Shown here piece by piece: positions 7,997-16,384 of a stretch of DNA of 64,000 nt. The stretch spans positions 1,860,001 through 1,924,000 of the forward strand of contig CAWJNV010000002.1 of assembly GCA_963844325.1 (NCBI GenBank), in the 5' to 3' direction. Position 1 is the stretch's first letter. Every line of letters starts with the position of its first letter. The position numbers were made by a program, and so were the translations under genes. The notes beneath the pieces are model-generated. The model did not search any database. It saw nothing but the letters and a program-made list of their open reading frames with translations, and was not told the DNA's origin. This stretch comes from CADCTQ01 sp963844325. GTDB lineage: Bacteria > Bacteroidota > Bacteroidia > Cytophagales > 172606-1.

Positions 7997-9061
7997 CACC
8001 GCTTCGCTGTGCTGGGGCATTTCGCGTTTTACGCCTTTGGCTTCCAGGATGAAGTCGGGGCCGAAGGCCGAGGCGGGGGTGTGGTAGCCGGCCGGAATGC
8101 GGACCCGGTTGAGGGTTTCGGCGGCCAGCACGGCCGTCATGGCGGTGAGCTGGTAGCCTTCGGGCGTTTGCATCCGGGCCGTCACGACGTCGCCCGCCGC
8201 GTTGCGGACTTCCCCCCAGAGGTACGATTTGCCCGTCGCCCGCTGCTCCTCGGTGGGGCCCGTCACGAGGCGGTTGACCCGGCTGCGGAGCTGTCGCTGC
8301 ACGGGCGGCGCCTTGAGCAGCCACCCCAGGTACCGCGACGTTTTCATGAGTTGCAGGGCTTTTTCGCTCACCACCGAGTACACCCGGATGTTGGGAATGC
8401 GGGTGGTGTGCCAGGCCGTGGACACGTCGCCCCAGGGAATGGTAACGGCCAGCTTTTCTTTGCCCGGCGCGAAGGGAATGTAGCGGGTATCGTAGGCGGC
8501 CGGGACCTTGCGAATCCGGCCGTTTTCGCGGATGGCGCCGCCCCGGTGAATGTTTTCCAGCGCCGTCAGGGCCGTGCCCCGCGACATGGACTGTACGCCG
8601 TAAAACGCCAGTTCGAGGTGCGTGGCGTCGGGCAGCTGGTGCTTGAGGAACGCGGCCAGGCAGTCGGTGGGCACCACGTCGAAGCCCACCCCCGGCAGCA
8701 GCACGATGTTGGTTTCGCGGGCTTCGGCGTCTTTGGCGGCAATCCACTCGAACACGCCGATCTCGCCGGTGATGTCGAGGTAGTGCACCTTGTTGTAGAG
8801 GCAGGCTTCCACCAGCGGCACGGCGGTTTTGGAGAAGGGCCCCGCGCAGTTAATCACCAGGTCAAACTCACTGAGCACCCGGTTGAGCGTAGCAGTGTCT
8901 TCCAGCGGAAACGCCACGTAGTGCAGTTGCAGTTCGTGGGCTAGCTTGCGGAGCTTTTCTTTGTCTCTTCCCCCCAAAAAAGGAAAATGCCCCCTTTTGG
9001 CGGCCATCCGGGTAATCAGCTCGCCGGTGTAGCCGTACGCACCGTAAATAAAAAGATTCAT
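7994..9061 (-). CDS. Saccharopine dehydrogenase-like NAD(P)-binding protein (trans-acting enoyl reductase type)
   Basis: A 355-residue protein opening with a Rossmann motif MNLFIYGAYGYTGELITRMA (GxxGxxG), then FLGGRDKEKL, and the family signature DLVINCAGPFSKTAVPLVEAC followed by HYLDITGEIGVFE. This pattern groups it with saccharopine-dehydrogenase-like proteins such as trans-acting enoyl reductases and SCCPDH rather than lysine-biosynthetic enzymes. It is convergent with the GNAT gene and lies head-to-tail behind the FAD oxidoreductase gene, 78 bases away, with which it may be co-transcribed. The substrate is unknown. Confidence 0.85.
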   Translation of the reverse strand: MNLFIYGAYGYTGELITRMAAKRGHFPFLGGRDKEKLRKLAHELQLHYVAFPLEDTATLNRVLSEFDLVINCAGPFSKTAVPLVEACLYNKVHYLDITGEIGVFEWIAAKDAEARETNIVLLPGVGFDVVPTDCLAAFLKHQLPDATHLELAFYGVQSMSRGTALTALENIHRGGAIRENGRIRKVPAAYDTRYIPFAPGKEKLAVTIPWGDVSTAWHTTRIPNIRVYSVVSEKALQLMKTSRYLGWLLKAPPVQRQLRSRVNRLVTGPTEEQRATGKSYLWGEVRNAAGDVVTARMQTPEGYQLTAMTAVLAAETLNRVRIPAGYHTPASAFGPDFILEAKGVKREMPQHSEAV

Positions 9062-9139
9062 AAGCAGCAGGAATGAGGGATGTTTGCGCGGTGATGGACG
9101 CAGCAGATGTATACTGCGAATAACTTCCCAATGTTGCCC

Positions 9140-10378
9140 TTATCGGCCGGCAATTTGCTCGGCCACGTGCCGGCCCGTAAGCATCGACGCGTTGTACGAC
9201 GGGTACGCCGCGTAGTCGCCGCAGCGGTAGAGGCCCTCGGCCAGTTGGAGGACTTCTTCCGCCGGCTGCCGGGCCGTAAACCGGGGCAGGGCTTCCGGAA
9301 TGGCGTACGTACGCAGGTGCCGCCAGCCGTGCACGGCCTCCCCGAACCAGCCCGCCAGTTCGCCGCGGATGGCGGCCAGGCGTTCCGGCCCTACCGGTTC
9401 GGCGGGCCCCACGAGGTTTACCGATACCAGGCGCTGGCCCGGCGGGGCGTAGCCGGGGGCCACGTCGCTGACCACGGCCAAGTGGTTGACCAGCCCGCCC
9501 GGTTCGGCGTTGATCACCAGCATGGGTGAGTCGAGGGGTGAGGCGCCGGCGGCAAAGTAGACGCAGGTGGTTTGGTTAAAGGTTGTCCGGAGGGGTTCGC
9601 CCAGCAGGCGGGCCGCCGCCGAAGCGTCGGTAGCCAGCACGACGGCCCGGCCCGTAAGGGTGTCGCCGCCTTCGAGCCGTACGGTACGGCCGCGTACTTC
9701 CTGCACGCGTACGCCGGTGCGCAACGCGCCGGCCGGCAGCCGCGCGGCCAGTTGCCGGGCAATGGCCTCGATGCCTTCGGCGGGCAGGGCAGCGTCGCCC
9801 TGGTAAAACTTCTGGAACACGAACCGGAAAAAGTGGCTCGACGTGATCAGTTCTTTTTCCAGGAAGATGCCGCCCAGGAAGGGCTGGAAGAAGTTGCGGA
9901 TCATCTTTTCGCTCCAGCCGAAGCCGCTCAGGTAGGTGAGCGTGCTGGTGGCGGGGCCGCGGAAGATCTCGTCGTCGTCAAGCGGGGCGAGCTGGCTGGT
10001 GAGTTGCACCACCTTGAGTTTGTCGGCCAGCGTACCCACCGGCGAGAGCAGGGCCTGCGGCGCCGACAGCGGCTCCCTGAGCGGGTTGAGCAACCGCGTA
10101 AACCGGCCGTTCTGCCGGATAATGGCGCCCTGCCGGAAGGTTTTCAAGTCCAGCGCCGCGTAATCGAGCAGCCGTTGGGCCTCCGGGTAGGCCGTCAGGA
10201 AAATCTGGAAGCCGCGGTCGAGCCGGAAGCCTTCCACCAGGTCGGTGCGGGCCCGGCCCCCCGGCCGGTCGTCGGCCTCCAGCAGGGTGCACGGAATGCC
10301 GGACCGTTGCAGGTAATTGGCGCAGGTGAGACCGGCAATGCCCGCCCCCACGATGATAACCGGCGCTGTATCGTTCAT
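9140..10378 (-). CDS. FAD-dependent amine-oxidase/phytoene-desaturase-like oxidoreductase
   Basis: A 412-residue protein. The FAD-binding site starts at once: PVIIVGAGIAGLTCANYLQ, with an acidic end LLEADDRPGGRART, as in flavin amine oxidases and carotenoid desaturases. The C-terminal cofactor motif LYRCGDYAAYPSYNASMLTG is also typical. No signal peptide is present. Homologues annotated as NAD(P)/FAD-dependent oxidoreductases are common in Cytophagales, and the substrate is not settled. It is divergent from hisG with a hairpin element in between and precedes the saccharopine-dehydrogenase-like gene on the same strand, suggesting a two-gene unit. Confidence 0.88.
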   Translation of the reverse strand: MNDTAPVIIVGAGIAGLTCANYLQRSGIPCTLLEADDRPGGRARTDLVEGFRLDRGFQIFLTAYPEAQRLLDYAALDLKTFRQGAIIRQNGRFTRLLNPLREPLSAPQALLSPVGTLADKLKVVQLTSQLAPLDDDEIFRGPATSTLTYLSGFGWSEKMIRNFFQPFLGGIFLEKELITSSHFFRFVFQKFYQGDAALPAEGIEAIARQLAARLPAGALRTGVRVQEVRGRTVRLEGGDTLTGRAVVLATDASAAARLLGEPLRTTFNQTTCVYFAAGASPLDSPMLVINAEPGGLVNHLAVVSDVAPGYAPPGQRLVSVNLVGPAEPVGPERLAAIRGELAGWFGEAVHGWRHLRTYAIPEALPRFTARQPAEEVLQLAEGLYRCGDYAAYPSYNASMLTGRHVAEQIAGR

Positions 10379-10393
10379 AGTTGCTTCTTGTAA

Positions 10394-10492
10394 AGGGTCA
10401 TTGGTCAGTAGTCATTGGTCATTGGTACAGTGGGCAATGACGAATGACCATTGCACCAATGACCAATGACTACTGACCAATGACCTTTAACC
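10394..10492. repeat. Hairpin element, GGTCATT family, in a divergent promoter gap
   Basis: AGGGTCATTGGTCAGTAGTC words on the left face GACCAATGACTACTGACCAA words on the right, with CAGTGGGCAATGACGAATG as spacer. It lies between two genes that start away from each other, so it is not acting simply as a terminator. Confidence 0.78.
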
Positions 10493-10493
10493 T

Positions 10494-10520
10494 TTGACTT
10501 CCAATCTTTGTTTACCTTTG
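10494..10520 (+). promoter_or_regulatory. Bacteroidota-type promoter for hisG
   Basis: TTG at 10494-10496 and TACCTTTG at 10513-10520 match the -33 TTG and -7 TAnnTTTG pattern with a 16-base spacer, slightly short. The hisG ATG lies 27 bases downstream. Confidence 0.55.
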
Positions 10521-10547
10521 CCGCCCAACGCATCCGCCTTATTTCTC

Positions 10548-11408
10548 ATGAATTCTAACTTACGCATTGCCATTCAGAAGTCCGGCCGTTTGAGCGAAGA
10601 CTCCCTTAGCCTGATCAAAGAATGTGGCATCCAATTCAACAGCGGCTCGGGCAAGCTCAAATCCGAGTCATCCAACTTCCCGGCTGAATTGCTCTTTCTG
10701 CGCGACGACGACATTCCGGGCTACGTGGCCGACGGGGTGGCCGACGTGGGCATTGTGGGGGAAAACGTGCTGGTGGAAAAAAACCGGCCCGTAACGCTGA
10801 CCTACCGGCTGGGCTTTTCGAAGTGCCGGCTGTCGGTAGCCATCGAACGGTCGAAGGAGTACCGCGGCATCAGTGACCTGCAAGGCATCAGCATTGCCAC
10901 CTCGTACCCTCGCCTGCTGTCCAACTACCTCGAAGAGAACGGCCTGCGGGCCGACATCCACGAGATCAGCGGCTCGGTGGAAATTGCGCCCAGCATCGGC
11001 CTCTCCGACGCCGTGTGCGACATCGTGAGTTCGGGCAGCACCCTGATGAGCAACGGCCTGAAAGAAGTGGAGGTGATCTTCCGGTCGGAGGCCGTGCTGA
11101 TTGCCAACCCCGGGCTCGACGCCACCCGGCAGGAGATTCTCGACAAGCTGCTGTTCCGCATCAAGTCCGTGCAGGCGGCCCGCAACAACAAGTACATCCT
11201 GCTCAACGCCCCCAACGAGAACATTCCGGCCATTACGCGCATCCTGCCCGGCATGAAAAGCCCGACGGTGGTACCCCTGGCCGAGCCCGGCTGGAGTTCG
11301 GTCCATTCGGTGATCAACGAAAACGACTTCTGGAACATCATCGACAACCTCCGGGAGGCCGGCGCCCGGGGGATTTTGGTCGTGCCGATTGAGAAGATGA
11401 TTCTTTGA
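10548..11408 (+). CDS. hisG: ATP phosphoribosyltransferase
   Basis: A 286-residue long-form HisG catalysing the first step of histidine synthesis, condensation of ATP with PRPP. The ATG at 10548 gives the canonical start MNSNLRIAIQKSGRLSED. Family motifs are LLFLRDDDIPGYVADGVADVGIVG, IATSYPRLLSNYLEENG (phosphate-loop region) and the PRPP-binding stretch AVCDIVSSGSTLMSNGLKEVE. The C-terminal regulatory ACT-like domain (about 215-286, with MKSPTVVPLAEPGW) is present, so histidine feedback is expected and no HisZ is needed. Its partner hisD lies 1.66 kb downstream, separated by inserted sequence. Confidence 0.96.
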   Translation: MNSNLRIAIQKSGRLSEDSLSLIKECGIQFNSGSGKLKSESSNFPAELLFLRDDDIPGYVADGVADVGIVGENVLVEKNRPVTLTYRLGFSKCRLSVAIERSKEYRGISDLQGISIATSYPRLLSNYLEENGLRADIHEISGSVEIAPSIGLSDAVCDIVSSGSTLMSNGLKEVEVIFRSEAVLIANPGLDATRQEILDKLLFRIKSVQAARNNKYILLNAPNENIPAITRILPGMKSPTVVPLAEPGWSSVHSVINENDFWNIIDNLREAGARGILVVPIEKMIL

Positions 11409-11443
11409 AGGAGCGAGGAGTGAGAAGCGAGGAGCGAGAAGGG
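11409..11443. repeat. Left arm of an interrupted GAGAAGCGAG hairpin element
   Basis: AGGAGCGAGGAGTGAGAAG words begin directly after the hisG stop. The complementary arm is at 13004-13066, 1.56 kb away, just before the hisD ATG. Elsewhere in the window arms of this family are 40-110 bases apart. Confidence 0.7.
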
Positions 11444-11522
11444 CGGTGCGGGTTTCAAGAAGGAGTAAGGACTCATATGTATTGATATACTGATTTTGAT
11501 TTAATTTAAGGGCTAATTGCTT

Positions 11523-12461
11523 ATGGATGAATTAGGTATAGTTAATAACGTGAGGCGTTTGTCTAGTTTTATTGGAGACGCTTACTTAAAAACAGAGGAT
11601 GAGAAGTTCTTCAGGTTTCAATCTGATTTTACAAGCTTTCATAAGCAAATCGAAGTGGTTTATAATAAGTGGTTTCCAAAAGCAAAAAAATGCACAGATG
11701 AAGATATTGTGAATCGAACATATACAAGAGATATTGAAACAAAAGATTTGAAAGTTTGGGTGAAATATTCAATGACTTGCCTGCTTAATAGTAGCCAGCG
11801 GGTATATAATAATGTTGCTAGCCATAAAAAACGTGAAGATGCTCATCTGTTTACACGTGAAATTGAACTGTTACAAGAAATAGCATTTGAGGCTGCTATT
11901 TTTATGGAAACAGCTTTTGCAATAATGGAAGAGAGAAGAGTTTCCTTTGGACTTGGTAAACGTTTTAAAATACATAGCAGGGAAACATTTAATGCTTCGG
12001 AACAGATTTTGCGAAAAACAATTGTCCCTGACACTTTAGGAGAATTTGTTGTTGGACCGACTTCTATCTTCCTTATAAGACAAGCTATTGAGCTTTGGTT
12101 AAAAGGAATATTTGGAATTAAATATGCTACCGATAAGCAGGGTAAACTCATTAGATTGCAACCAGAAAAATTGTTTGACTTGATTGATAACAAAGGAGTC
12201 TTAGTTTGTTTGCCCGTTTCTAAAAAAGTCATAACTAAGATACACCGATGGTCCCAACCATATATTCATGCAGGATGGCTCACGCATATTTGGGAAATTG
12301 AACATGCTCAACACGTTTTAAGCCCTATATACTATCCTGAGCAAGTAAAGATAAGGCAGAGCTATTACAATTCAATTGAGGAGCAATTAAGAAAAGTATT
12401 TGTAAGTCCCGACTTAAATCTATGTCGTCTTACTAGACCTGAATCAACTTTAGTAGAGTAA
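11523..12461 (+). CDS. Unknown AT-rich inserted gene between hisG and hisD
   Basis: The ATG at 11523 (MDELGIVNNVRR) gives 312 residues. Composition is far AT-richer than hisG and hisD, with codons such as AAA, ATA and TTA, so it is probably acquired. The protein is mostly helical. A segment about 170-200 (TSIFLIRQAIELWLKGIFGI) resembles the RQAIELxLK pattern of HEPN-like and related helical proteins, and PYIHAGWLTHIWEIEHA near the C-terminus is conserved-looking. Neither is enough for a function. There is no signal peptide. An attC-like site follows its stop by 8 bases, consistent with a mobile gene cassette. Confidence 0.6.
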   Translation: MDELGIVNNVRRLSSFIGDAYLKTEDEKFFRFQSDFTSFHKQIEVVYNKWFPKAKKCTDEDIVNRTYTRDIETKDLKVWVKYSMTCLLNSSQRVYNNVASHKKREDAHLFTREIELLQEIAFEAAIFMETAFAIMEERRVSFGLGKRFKIHSRETFNASEQILRKTIVPDTLGEFVVGPTSIFLIRQAIELWLKGIFGIKYATDKQGKLIRLQPEKLFDLIDNKGVLVCLPVSKKVITKIHRWSQPYIHAGWLTHIWEIEHAQHVLSPIYYPEQVKIRQSYYNSIEEQLRKVFVSPDLNLCRLTRPESTLVE

Positions 12462-12468
12462 TGGCGAT

Positions 12469-12518
12469 GGCTAACACTATATAAATCTCAGCTATACCTA
12501 CTAAATTCAAAGTTAGCG
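12469..12518 (+). other. attC-like recombination site after the inserted gene
   Basis: GGCTAAC at 12469-12475 and GTTAGCG at 12512-12518 are near-complementary 7-base boxes (6 of 7 pairs) around an AT-rich middle, followed by TGGGGCGTTAT. The layout is that of a short integron attC site at the 3' end of a cassette. The simple RYYYAAC/GTTRRRY consensus is met only partly, and no integron integrase is seen. Confidence 0.35.
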
Positions 12519-12649
12519 TGGGGCGTTATGGTGTTATGTTTGATCCGGTAGCTATGCAAATCACATAATCCAGAATAGACATTGTAATTGATTGATCATT
12601 AATTATTTATTTATGTGCATTTCAAGTGGTTTGCACATACTCATGTCTT

Positions 12650-13003
12650 ATGGAAAAAACCAAGAGTTTTAAGGAGTTAGTAGTCTGGCAGAAGGCGCAC
12701 CAGCTTGTTTTAGATATTTACGCAGTCACCAAAGGTTTTCCCAAAGAAGAACTGTTCGGGCTGACTTCCCAGTTGAGGCGAAGCGCCGTATCAGTACCGG
12801 CGAATATTTCGGAAGGATACCGGAAAAGAACCAAGCCCGACAAAGCAAAATTTATGAACATTGCCCAAGGCTCACTAGACGAAACGCATTATTATCTTAT
12901 TCTAGCCAAAGACCTTTCTTACGCTGATACGACTCAACTGCAACGCGACTCCGAAGAAGTGGCCCGGATGCTTGCTGCTTACTTAACGGCCATCGGCGCT
13001 TAG
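12650..13003 (+). CDS. Four-helix-bundle (S23/IVP-family) protein
   Basis: The ATG at 12650 (MEKTKSFKELVVWQKA) gives 117 residues. The family pattern is plain: F-x-x-L-V-V-W-Q-K-A-H-x-L, then LTSQLRRSAVSVPANISEGYRK, then KAKFMNIAQGSLDETHYYL and the final helix. S23 proteins were first seen within 23S rRNA intervening sequences and are related to the Avd protein of diversity-generating retroelements; they are basic oligomers that can bind nucleic acid. Here no rRNA or reverse transcriptase is nearby; instead the gene sits inside the spread arms of a hairpin element, its stop touching the right arm. Confidence 0.9.
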   Translation: MEKTKSFKELVVWQKAHQLVLDIYAVTKGFPKEELFGLTSQLRRSAVSVPANISEGYRKRTKPDKAKFMNIAQGSLDETHYYLILAKDLSYADTTQLQRDSEEVARMLAAYLTAIGA

Positions 13004-13066
13004 CCCTTCTCGCTTCTCACTCCTCGCTTCTCACTCCTCGCTTCTCACTCCTCGCTTCTCGCTCCT
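13004..13066. repeat. Right arm of the interrupted GAGAAGCGAG hairpin element
   Basis: About four units of a 14-base word (CGCTTCTCACTCCT) run from the stop of the four-helix-bundle gene to the base before the hisD ATG. The arm begins CCCTTCTCGC and ends CGCTCCT, the complements of the end and start of the left arm at 11409-11443. Confidence 0.72.
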
Positions 13067-14341
13067 ATGAAAATTATCCGCTATCCCCAACCCGCCGAAT
13101 GGCCCCGACTCCTGGCCCGCCCCATGATGGACCTGCGCGAGATTGAAGAACGCGTGGCCCCCATCCTCCAGCAGGTGCGCCAGCGGGGCGATGCCGCCGT
13201 AAGGGACTTTACCCTGCAATTCGACAAGGTGCAGCTCGACGACCTGCGCGTGTCACCCGCCGAACGGGCCGAGGCCGAAACGCTGGTCAGCCCCGAACTG
13301 AAGGCCGCCATCGGGCTGGCAAAATCCAACATTGAAACCTTCCACCGGGCGCAACTGGGGCAACCCGAGCCGATCACCACCCAGCCGGGGGTCACCTGCT
13401 GGCGCAAAAGCGTGGGCATCGAAAAGGTAGGTCTCTACATTCCGGGCGGCTCGGCGCCGCTGTTCTCCACGGTGCTCATGCTGGGCGTGCCCGCCCGGCT
13501 GGCCGGCTGCCGCCAGGTCGTGCTCTGCACCCCCGCCAACCGCGCCGGCAAAGTGCACCCGGCCATCCTCTACGCGGCGGCGCAGGTGGGCATCACCGAC
13601 ATTTTCAAGGTGGGCGGCGCCCAGGCCATTGGCGCCATGGCCTACGGCACCGAAAGCATTCCCCGGGCCGACAAAATCTTCGGGCCCGGCAACCAGTACG
13701 TAACGGCCGCCAAGCAACTCGTCAACAAGGAAGGCCTCGCCATTGACATGCCGGCCGGTCCCTCCGAAGTGGCCGTGTACGCCGACGACTCGTCGAACCC
13801 CGTGTTCGTGGCCGCTGACCTGCTTTCCCAGGCCGAACACGGCCCCGACAGCCAGGTGATCCTGGTGTCAACCAGTGAGCCGGCCATTCAGCAGGCGGCC
13901 GAGGAAGTACTGCGGCAACTGGAGGCGTTGCCCCGCAAGGAGATTGCCCGGCAGGCCCTTTCGCACAGCAAGGCATTCCTGGTGCAGCACGAAGACGAGG
14001 CCCTGCAACTCCTCAACGCGTACGCGGCCGAACACCTCATCCTGGCCGTGGACCACGCCGCCGCCCTGGCCGAACGAATCACCAACGCCGGCTCGGTGTT
14101 CCTGGGCCACTACACCCCCGAAGCGGCCGGTGACTACGCCTCGGGCACCAACCACACGCTGCCCACCAACGGCTTTGCCCGCGCCTACAGCGGCGTTTCG
14201 GTGGACAGCTTCGTCAAAAAAATCACCTTTCAGCAGATCACGCCCGAAGGCATCCGCAACATCGGCCCCGCCGTGGAAATCATGGCCGCCGCCGAAGAAC
14301 TCCAGGCGCACAAAAACGCCGTAACGGTACGGTTGCGGTAG
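13067..14341 (+). CDS. hisD: Histidinol dehydrogenase
   Basis: A 424-residue HisD, which oxidises histidinol to histidine in two NAD-dependent steps. Recognisable segments are GLYIPGGSAPLFSTVLMLGVPA (NAD-binding region), GGAQAIGAMAYGTESIPRADKI, FGPGNQYVTAAKQLV, DMPAGPSEVAVYADD, LLSQAEHGPDSQ with the zinc-ligand glutamine and histidine, and GDYASGTNHTLPTNG near the C-terminus. Length is normal and no key residue is missing. The ATG sits directly on the end of the repeat arm, so its leader is repeat-derived. It presumably shared an operon with hisG before the insertion. Confidence 0.96.
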   Translation: MKIIRYPQPAEWPRLLARPMMDLREIEERVAPILQQVRQRGDAAVRDFTLQFDKVQLDDLRVSPAERAEAETLVSPELKAAIGLAKSNIETFHRAQLGQPEPITTQPGVTCWRKSVGIEKVGLYIPGGSAPLFSTVLMLGVPARLAGCRQVVLCTPANRAGKVHPAILYAAAQVGITDIFKVGGAQAIGAMAYGTESIPRADKIFGPGNQYVTAAKQLVNKEGLAIDMPAGPSEVAVYADDSSNPVFVAADLLSQAEHGPDSQVILVSTSEPAIQQAAEEVLRQLEALPRKEIARQALSHSKAFLVQHEDEALQLLNAYAAEHLILAVDHAAALAERITNAGSVFLGHYTPEAAGDYASGTNHTLPTNGFARAYSGVSVDSFVKKITFQQITPEGIRNIGPAVEIMAAAEELQAHKNAVTVRLR

Positions 14342-14399
14342 ATCGTTGTTGGTTAACAACGAAAAACCAATCACTACTTAATTCGCTACCTTTCGGGGC

Positions 14400-15248
14400 A
14401 TGAATACAGCGAAGAAAGAGGTATACAACGGTTTCCTGATTGTACTGGGCATTTTCTCGGCGGGCCTGGGACTGAAAGGGTTTTTGCTTTCGAGCCACTT
14501 CATCGACGGCGGCGTGACGGGCGTTTCCATGCTGCTGGCCAACGTGCTGGGGGTGCCGCTGGCCGTGCTGATCCTGGTGATCAACCTGCCCTTCGTGGCC
14601 CTGGGCTACCGGCAGATCGGGGGGCGGTTTGCCTTCCGAAGCGCCCTGGCCATCGGCGGGTTGTCGTTGTGCCTGGCCCTGGTCCCGTTTCCCGACGTAA
14701 CCCCCGACTTGCTGCTGACGTCGATCTTCGGCGGCTTTTTCATCGGGGCGGGCATTGGTCTGGCCATGCGGGGCGGGGCCGTACTCGACGGCACCGAGAT
14801 TGCCGCCCTGCTCATCAGCCGGCGGTCGCACCTGCTCAAAGTGGGCGACGTGATCCTGCTCCTCAACGTGGTCATCTTTTCGGTGGCGGCCTTCCTGCTG
14901 GGCATCAATATCGCCCTGTATTCCATCCTCACCTACATTGCCGCCTCCAAAACCATCGACTTCCTCATTCACGGCCTGGAAGAATACACGGCCGTAATCA
15001 TTGTGTCGGACCACAACGACGCCATCCGGCAGGCGATCACGCACACCCTCAAACGGGGCGTCACCGTTTACAAAGGCCGCAAAGGCATGTCGGGCGCCGA
15101 CCAGGAAATCCTGTTTTGCGTGGTCACCCGGCTGGAGATTGGTTCGGTAAAAGTGGCGGCCCTCGAAATTGACCCGGCGGCTTTCATCGTCGTGCACGCC
15201 TTGTCGGACGTGGACGGCGGACTAGTCAAGAAAAACAAGTTGCACTGA
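14400..15248 (+). CDS. YitT-family membrane protein with DUF2179 domain
   Basis: A 282-residue inner-membrane protein. About six hydrophobic segments cover residues 10-190 (for example FLIVLGIFSAGLGLKGFLL, ILVINLPFVALGY, VILLLNVVIFSVAAFLLGI), with the family signature FIDGGVTGVSMLL and GAVLDGTEIAALLISRR. A soluble C-terminal DUF2179 domain follows (about 200-282: GVTVYKGRKGMSG, VVTRLEIGSVK, DPAAFIVVHALSDVDGG). The transport role of YitT proteins is unknown. It follows hisD by 58 bases in the same direction. A small GTTGTT-GG-TTAACAAC hairpin lies between them at about 14345-14360. Confidence 0.92.
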   Translation: MNTAKKEVYNGFLIVLGIFSAGLGLKGFLLSSHFIDGGVTGVSMLLANVLGVPLAVLILVINLPFVALGYRQIGGRFAFRSALAIGGLSLCLALVPFPDVTPDLLLTSIFGGFFIGAGIGLAMRGGAVLDGTEIAALLISRRSHLLKVGDVILLLNVVIFSVAAFLLGINIALYSILTYIAASKTIDFLIHGLEEYTAVIIVSDHNDAIRQAITHTLKRGVTVYKGRKGMSGADQEILFCVVTRLEIGSVKVAALEIDPAAFIVVHALSDVDGGLVKKNKLH

Positions 15249-15260
15249 CCGGGTTTCCGC

Positions 15261-15388
15261 TGGTATTGGGTATTGGGTATTGGGGTATTGGGGATTAGGA
15301 TATTAGGTATTGGCGGGATGTGGTGACTCACGCATACCCATAATACCCAATCCCCTAATCCCCAATACCTTAATCCCCAATCCCCTAT
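15261..15388. repeat. Hairpin element, TATTGGG family, between convergent genes
   Basis: TGGTATTGGGTATTGGG words on the left face CCCAATACC and CCCCTAATCCCC words on the right. The spacer includes GGCGGGATGTGGTGACTCA. A related left arm with a GGCGGGGATGCGCATAGGG core occurs at 61806-61862. The rsgA stop codon (15385-15387) lies in the right arm. Confidence 0.8.
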
Positions 15389-16308
15389 CTCCTGTTATCG
15401 TCGCCCTGGAGCATGCTGAGGTAGTTGTGGTAGCGGCTCGGGGCGATTTCGCCGTTTTCGAGGGCCGCCAGCACGGCGCAGCCCGGTTCGTGCACGTGGG
15501 TGCAGTTGTGGTAGCGGCATTCGCTCATCCGGTCGCGCATTTCGGGGAAGTAGTGGCTGATCTCCCACTTTTCGGTGTCGGCCAGGCCCAGTTCCTTGAT
15601 GCCCGGCGTGTCGATGATGAACGTGCCTGCTTCCAGCTCGAACATTTCGGCGAAAGTGGTGGTGTGCTTGCCCTTGTTGGCAAAGGTGGATATTTCGCCC
15701 GTGCGCAACTGCAACCCCGGCGACACCCCGTTCACCAGCGACGATTTGCCCACGCCCGAGTGGCCCGACACCAGCGAAATCTTCCCGCGCAGCTTCTCGT
15801 GAAATGCTTCCAGGCCCTGCCCGGTCACCATGGACGTAAGCAGGCACGGGTACCCCAGTGATTCGTAGAGTTCGGCCATGTCGCCCTGGTAGGCGAGGGC
15901 TTCCCCGTCGAGCAGGTCGGCCTTGTTGAACACCAGCACCGCCGGAATCCGGAACGACTCGGCCGTGACCAGGAAGCGGTCGATAAAGCCCAGCGACGTG
16001 CGCGGAAAGGCCAGCGTCACGATGAGGATGGCCTGGTCGATGTTGGCGGCGATGATGTGCCCGAAAGCCGTTTTGTGCACCGACTTGCGGATGATGTAAT
16101 TGTCGCGGGGCAGAATGTCCTGGATCACGCCGCGGGTCGAGTCCGGTTCGGGTTCGTACACTACCCGGTCGCCCACGGCAATGGGGTTGGTGACCTTGAG
16201 GTCCTGCAACTTGATTTTTCCGCGCAGCCGGCACTGCACCAGTTGCCGGTCCGCCGACCGCACGTCGTACCAGGAGCCGGTCGAACGCATCACTAAACCT
16301 TCAGGCAT
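15385..16308 (-). CDS. rsgA: Ribosome small-subunit GTPase RsgA (YjeQ)
   Basis: A circularly permuted GTPase acting late in 30S maturation. With the ATG at 16308 (MPEGLVMRSTGSWYDV) the protein has 307 residues: an OB-fold (about 1-70), then the G motifs in permuted order, FNKADL (G4), SGHSGVGKSSLVN (G1) and DTPGIKELGL (G3), then a zinc domain with CRYHNCTHVHEPGC. The frame is open further upstream, but that extension translates repeat words (HTTIQPYNHIAIQP) and is not genuine. The last two arginine codons and the stop fall in the TATTGGG hairpin. Confidence 0.95.
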   Translation of the reverse strand: MPEGLVMRSTGSWYDVRSADRQLVQCRLRGKIKLQDLKVTNPIAVGDRVVYEPEPDSTRGVIQDILPRDNYIIRKSVHKTAFGHIIAANIDQAILIVTLAFPRTSLGFIDRFLVTAESFRIPAVLVFNKADLLDGEALAYQGDMAELYESLGYPCLLTSMVTGQGLEAFHEKLRGKISLVSGHSGVGKSSLVNGVSPGLQLRTGEISTFANKGKHTTTFAEMFELEAGTFIIDTPGIKELGLADTEKWEISHYFPEMRDRMSECRYHNCTHVHEPGCAVLAALENGEIAPSRYHNYLSMLQGDDNRR

Positions 16309-16384
16309 GCTCTTCTTCGTGGTTGTTTCCGTAAAGTTAACGGGAAAAGCCGGGGCAGGGATGGGGAGAAATGCACAGGACGGC

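Noticed and set aside
12650..13003. 23S rRNA intervening sequence or diversity-generating retroelement suggested by the S23 gene
   Set aside because: No rRNA sequence, reverse transcriptase, or template/variable repeat pair is visible in the surroundings.
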